A DNA stretch of 9,385 nucleotides from Prolixibacteraceae bacterium (GTDB taxonomy: Bacteria; Bacteroidota; Bacteroidia; Bacteroidales; Prolixibacteraceae), in the NCBI GenBank assembly GCA_027858145.1, contig JAQIDF010000533.1, positions 1 to 9,385 on the forward strand. Reading direction: 5' to 3'. The notes under the pieces were generated by a model. That model ran no database searches. It saw only the letters and a list, made by a program, of their open reading frames with translations, and was not told the DNA's origin. Below are positions 7,306-9,385 of the stretch, piece by piece (the first letter of the stretch is position 1; each line of letters starts with the position of its first letter). The translations under genes and the position numbers were made by a program.

Positions 7306-7321
7306 TATCACGCGCAACGTT
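7306..7321 (-). repeat. Cassette-boundary motif, copy 1 (before permease)
   Basis: On the minus strand AACGTTGCGCGTGATA. It shares AACGT, a 6-7 base spacer and GATA with the copies at 7776-7790 and 9212-9226; all lie shortly upstream of a minus-strand gene. Here it is 20 bases upstream of the permease ATG. Confidence 0.4.
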
Positions 7322-7404
7322 CCACCAATATACAAAATTAACTCGCCCCCTTGAGGGCTTGAGCAATTTTGGCCGGAGCGAAGCGGAGACATATATTAGC
7401 CGTT
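7313..7404. repeat. Imperfect palindrome, attC-like, between permease and acetyltransferase
   Basis: The core is CAAAATT (7333-7339) paired with AATTTTG (7365-7371), CTC (7342-7344) with GAG (7361-7363) and GCCC (7345-7348) with GGGC (7355-7358). Outside it AATATA (7327-7332) faces TATATT (7392-7397), and AACG (7316-7319) faces CGTT (7401-7404), with an extra 18-20 base insert on one side. Ends resemble integron core sites at 6 of 7 positions (GCGCAAC; GTTATAT). The acetyltransferase stop codon lies inside it, as in many gene cassettes. The fold is plainly visible; the attC reading is inference. Confidence 0.45.
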
Positions 7405-7758
7405 ATATGGTAAATAATCTACATTCTCTCCCAATGTATATGTAGCTATTTTACAGATTTGAATAGAACGTCCATAAGATTCGGCCTGTGCCAATAATAA
7501 TTTTCCAATTCCATTTTTATGTAAATCTGGATGAACAGCAAGCCATCCAATATTCAAATGCCCTTCTGCTACAAAAAGTGTTATAAAATCAAGAATTTTA
7601 TCTGCTTTTTCAGCGACAAATGTTTTTTGGTGTTTCAAATCGATTGGGATTGATCTTTCAAGTGCATCATTATCAAACCAATCTGGTAATTGTTTAGCAA
7701 TACTCAACGTTTGTTGAAGATCTTTATCTTGATATTCTCTTATTATTGGTTTTAACAA
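7396..7758 (-). CDS. GNAT family N-acetyltransferase, truncated, possible pseudogene
   Basis: Acetyl-CoA-dependent acetyltransferase of unknown substrate. Visible are IREYQDKDL (beta 1), FVAEKADKILDFITL (beta 2-3), NIGWLAVHPDLHKNGIGKLLLAQAE (beta 4 and the acetyl-CoA loop, ~69-93) and ATYTLGENVDYLPY (beta 5). Relatives continue with YxxTRxFYxKxGF and ~40 further residues; here the frame ends two codons after LPY, inside the palindrome at 7313-7404. No ATG exists in frame: the only start is TTG at 7758, and no internal Met occurs. An ATG at 7769 lies one base out of frame; one more A in the A4 run at 7760-7763 would give MEKNLLKPIIREY. Both ends thus look damaged, or the 5' problem is a sequencing error. 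Upstream is the boundary motif at 7776-7790. Confidence 0.7.
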   Translation of the reverse strand: MLKPIIREYQDKDLQQTLSIAKQLPDWFDNDALERSIPIDLKHQKTFVAEKADKILDFITLFVAEGHLNIGWLAVHPDLHKNGIGKLLLAQAESYGRSIQICKIATYTLGENVDYLPYNG

Positions 7759-7775
7759 ATTTTCTCCATTTGAAA

Positions 7776-7790
7776 TATCACTGTCACGTT
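7776..7790 (-). repeat. Cassette-boundary motif, copy 2 (before acetyltransferase)
   Basis: On the minus strand AACGTGACAGTGATA. It shares AACGTGAC-N3-GATA exactly with the copy at 9212-9226, and AACGT...GATA with 7306-7321. It sits between the structured block ending at 7792 and the damaged acetyltransferase start. Confidence 0.45.
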
Positions 7791-7791
7791 A

Positions 7792-7885
7792 GAACTGTCA
7801 GTTACCCGACAGCTCCCACACAGATCGTGAGTGTGCGGAACTAACGCACTGGCCTGATCGCAATACTACGTATTACTGCTCGGCC
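7792..7885 (-). ncRNA. Structured RNA block, three successive hairpins
   Basis: Hairpin 1 pairs 7792-7799 with 7808-7815 (8 bp). Hairpin 2 pairs 7816-7822 with 7832-7838 (7 bp). Hairpin 3 pairs GGCC at 7851-7854 and AATAC at 7862-7866 with 7882-7885 and 7870-7874. In each, one position is an A-C mismatch on the plus strand but a G-U pair on the minus strand, so the RNA most likely reads leftward toward the acetyltransferase. The block is richer in G+C than its neighbours. The last hairpin, with TGTGGGAG before it and TTCTAAC after it, recalls domain VI at the 3' end of bacterial group II introns, but no standard domain V is present. Class unknown. Confidence 0.35.
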
Positions 7886-8186
7886 ATGCATTCCCGACTC
7901 CTCAAAACTACTCGCTTGTGCTTAATAAGTCAAGACCACTTTTCGTCCTGTTTTTGTTACTATTACCCGCAGCGAGGTTTGCATCTAGTCTCCGATCCTG
8001 CATATCCGGTATATGTTTCCTTTGCCCCCTAATTGTTTACCATACTAAATGACTATTGTTTCTGAGGAGCAAGAAGCTCCATAAATTAATACATTTTGTT
8101 CTTTTTAATATGTAATCAAAACGAAATTGACAACTTATATGAACTATCATTAGATGATTTATTAACTATAGAATATCTTAAAAACT
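7886..8186. other. Non-coding stretch, no gene recognised
   Basis: Up to about 8035 the G+C-richer character of the structured block continues, with stops in all frames, and may be part of the same RNA or element. From 8036 the sequence turns A+T-rich. GGAGC (8066-8070) and GCTCC (8076-8080) form a perfect 5-bp hairpin with no T run on either side. The last ~90 bases carry a plus-strand frame (from 8096) that overlaps the next gene in another frame; it reads NEIDNLYELSLDDLLTIEY and may be the tail of a lost gene. Confidence 0.4.
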
Positions 8187-8417
8187 ATGAAAGAAATCCT
8201 TCGCTCCCAATGGAACTACATGCTCTGCGAAAAAGACGAAAAACTAGTATTTTCGGTAATTTGTGGCAGTGTTGCTATTTTCGAAATAAATATTTTCCTC
8301 AATGAAGATGAACTTAAAAAGTATAATGAAAGAGGGGAAGAATTTTTGAACGAATTAGCAGAACATGTTAGAAATAATCTAAAATCATATAATGACAGAT
8401 ATATAGATTTTAATTAA
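8187..8417 (+). CDS. Small hypothetical protein (76 aa)
   Basis: Function unknown. The product is a soluble, acidic 76-residue protein: MKEILRSQWNY, a predicted beta part KLVFSVICGSVAIFEINIFL, then a helical end LNEDELKKYNERGEEFLNELAEHVRNN. The pattern (W-N-Y, CG-x-x-A, NE-x-E-x-x-x-Y-x-x-x-GEEF) resembles a family of short proteins I recall from Bacteroidetes and other bacteria, often found as single accessory genes. It starts with ATG at 8187 in an A-rich leader without Shine-Dalgarno sequence. A competing plus-strand frame (8096-8305) overlaps it, but its second half is basic and unlike a protein. It is the only plus-strand gene in this half and converges on the methyltransferase, 32 bases away. 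Confidence 0.65.
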   Translation: MKEILRSQWNYMLCEKDEKLVFSVICGSVAIFEINIFLNEDELKKYNERGEEFLNELAEHVRNNLKSYNDRYIDFN

Positions 8418-8449
8418 TCACCGTACTACGCCATGGATATCAGGTTAAA

Positions 8450-9160
8450 TTATTTCCCCTTCAAACAAATATAAGCCTTTGTGTTCGATATCTCTTCAAC
8501 TTTATGCATTATTTGAAAACCAGATTTTTCCAGCATTGTTTCCAAAATCCAATCCCATGTACTATATTCTTCTTTCACATGAATTAATGATTCTTCCATC
8601 ATGTGTTTTCCTGCTTTTTCCTCCATAATTTTTAACCAATTTGATATATATTCTTGATGTTGTTCTACTGGAAATGAGAATACAACATCAAAAAGGAAAA
8701 ATCGTCCACCTGGTTTTAATAATTCATTAATTCTTTTAAGTGCAATCAATTTCCAGAAATCTGGTAAATGATGTAACACAACATTTGATATTACAACATC
8801 AACTGCTTCAGATGAATGTTCGTATGACAACATGCCACCTTTTACAGGGAATATATTATTAATATTATTTTTTGATATTTTATTCTTACATAATTCAATC
8901 ATTTTTGAAGAAATATCAACAGCAAATATTGTTTTACAATGTTCAGCTATATTTATCGCTAATTCACCACTACCACAACCAAAGTCAATGACAGTATCTT
9001 CTTTATTGATATTTACAGCTTGAATTATTTTCATTGCTTCATTCTGATAATTTCTGAATTTTTTATGTTGATTATCATACTCATCAACTACTTCTTGACT
9101 TGAATAATTTATCCCTGAATGAGCAGATTCATCATAATACCATTTGGGGATTGATTTCAT
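8450..9160 (-). CDS. Class I SAM-dependent methyltransferase
   Basis: A 236-residue cytosolic methyltransferase; the acceptor is unknown. Motif I is VIDFGCGSGELA (57-68), the acidic end of beta 2 is FAVDISSKMIE (79-89), motif IV is VISNVVLHHLPD (123-134) and motif VI is LLKPGGRFFLFD (147-158), a Methyltransf_11/25-type core. The N-terminus (PKWYYDESAHSGINYSS...YDNQHKKFRNYQ) resembles uncharacterised methyltransferases I recall from Clostridia. The ATG at 9160 is chosen over the frame's earlier start (9247) because AAAAGGAGGT lies seven bases before it and the upstream residues are unrelated. The strong Shine-Dalgarno sequence and very A+T-rich codons set it apart from neighbours and point to transfer from Firmicutes. 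The stop codon overlaps ATTTAAC, a perfect RYYYAAC core. Confidence 0.88.
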   Translation of the reverse strand: MKSIPKWYYDESAHSGINYSSQEVVDEYDNQHKKFRNYQNEAMKIIQAVNINKEDTVIDFGCGSGELAINIAEHCKTIFAVDISSKMIELCKNKISKNNINNIFPVKGGMLSYEHSSEAVDVVISNVVLHHLPDFWKLIALKRINELLKPGGRFFLFDVVFSFPVEQHQEYISNWLKIMEEKAGKHMMEESLIHVKEEYSTWDWILETMLEKSGFQIMHKVEEISNTKAYICLKGK

Positions 9161-9166
9161 CCTAAA

Positions 9167-9176
9167 ACCTCCTTTT
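9167..9176 (-). promoter_or_regulatory. Strong Shine-Dalgarno sequence of the methyltransferase
   Basis: On the minus strand AAAAGGAGGT ends seven bases before the ATG at 9158-9160. No other gene in the window has such a site; Bacteroidetes genes usually lack one, whereas Firmicutes genes usually have it. It decides the start codon. Confidence 0.85.
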
Positions 9177-9211
9177 CGAATAAATGGCCAGTCTTTTTTA
9201 TTAAATATAAT

Positions 9212-9226
9212 TATCGTAGTCACGTT
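9212..9226 (-). repeat. Cassette-boundary motif, copy 3 (before methyltransferase)
   Basis: On the minus strand AACGTGACTACGATA, matching AACGTGAC-N3-GATA of the copy at 7776-7790. It lies about 50 bases upstream of the methyltransferase ATG. Confidence 0.45.
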
Positions 9227-9385
9227 CAGGCACAGCTGACGTTGCATGCTCGACCATGGGCTATTGGCACGTTTACTGCTACACCGTGTTGTAGAACTAT
9301 TAATTCTAACATTAAAGAAATTATTCTGATTAGATCATACAAATCAAGCAGAAAACATGATAAAATGCAATATACCGGAGGCCAA
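9227..9385. other. Right-end stretch, no gene recognised
   Basis: The first ~70 bases are G+C-richer and contain a small hairpin, CTACA (9279-9283) with TGTAG (9290-9294), plus GCTCGACCATG (9248-9258), which resembles GCTCGGCCATG (7878-7888) of the structured block. The rest is A+T-rich. An ATG at 9358 opens a plus-strand frame to the window edge (MIKCNIPEA), too short to judge. Confidence 0.35.

Noticed and set aside
7286..7366. Longer permease with 27 extra N-terminal residues
   Set aside because: The extension lies in the palindrome and boundary motif, is unlike APC N-termini, and the ATG at 7285 fits the family.
7792..7838. Firm call of a group II intron
   Set aside because: No reverse transcriptase, no domain V with the AGC/GUU triad and no GUGYG 5' end are visible. 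It is kept only as one possible explanation of the hairpins.
8066..8080. GGAGC-AAGAA-GCTCC as a terminator
   Set aside because: The 5-bp stem has no T run on either strand.
8096..8305. 69-codon plus-strand frame as the main gene in place of 8187-8417
   Set aside because: The first third is protein-like, but the rest is out of frame with the better 76-residue gene and turns basic and Cys/Trp-rich. At most it is a leftover gene tail.
8444..8450. GTTAAAT as proof of an integron attC site
   Set aside because: It fits GTTRRRY perfectly, but this degenerate 7-mer is expected many times by chance in 9.4 kb, and no partner core or fold was found beside it.
9161..9247. Longer methyltransferase start at 9247
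   Set aside because: A perfect Shine-Dalgarno sequence precedes the ATG at 9160, and the extension crosses the boundary motif.

Overview
The window looks like an accessory part of a Bacteroidota (Bacteroidetes) chromosome or metagenomic contig. Three things suggest this: a Bacteroidetes-style 63-residue cold-shock protein, a general lack of Shine-Dalgarno sequences before start codons, and small Bacteroidetes-like hypothetical proteins. Most of the DNA is A+T-rich. Two genes stand apart: a P-type ATPase that is visibly richer in G+C, and a very A+T-rich methyltransferase with a textbook Shine-Dalgarno sequence. Family names come from recognising motifs by eye; no database search was run.

Layout. 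At 3-965 (+) is the 3' part of an IMP dehydrogenase gene of the Tritrichomonas-foetus-like type. A hairpin-rich spacer follows, then a cold-shock gene (1134-1325, -) with its own terminator. Next is a long P3A-type proton-pumping ATPase (1555-4128, -). Then come a short-chain dehydrogenase (4428-5213, -) and a small hypothetical gene (5351-5593, -). A 160-bp MITE-like element (5670-5829) has matching terminal inverted repeats and a TAA duplication. An APC-family amino-acid permease (6023-7285, -) follows it.

From about 7285 to the right end the region looks like an array of single-gene cassettes. It holds a GNAT acetyltransferase damaged at both ends (7396-7758, -), a G+C-richer structured non-coding block (about 7792-8035), a small hypothetical gene (8187-8417, +) and a class I SAM methyltransferase (8450-9160, -). 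The three minus-strand genes here (permease, acetyltransferase, methyltransferase) share a short boundary sequence upstream: on their coding strand AACGT, then 6-7 bases, then GATA. The acetyltransferase ends inside an imperfect palindrome that also borders the permease. This resembles a gene-cassette (integron-like) array, but no integrase is visible and the palindrome fits the attC core consensus only partly.

There is no obvious shared pathway. Purine synthesis, cold shock, proton export, amino-acid uptake and assorted modifying enzymes sit together in mostly separate transcription units, as expected for a mosaic genomic region. The most notable signals are the shared cassette-boundary motif, the minus-strand structured RNA at 7792-7885 (its stems are better paired on one strand through G-U pairs) and the MITE-like element.
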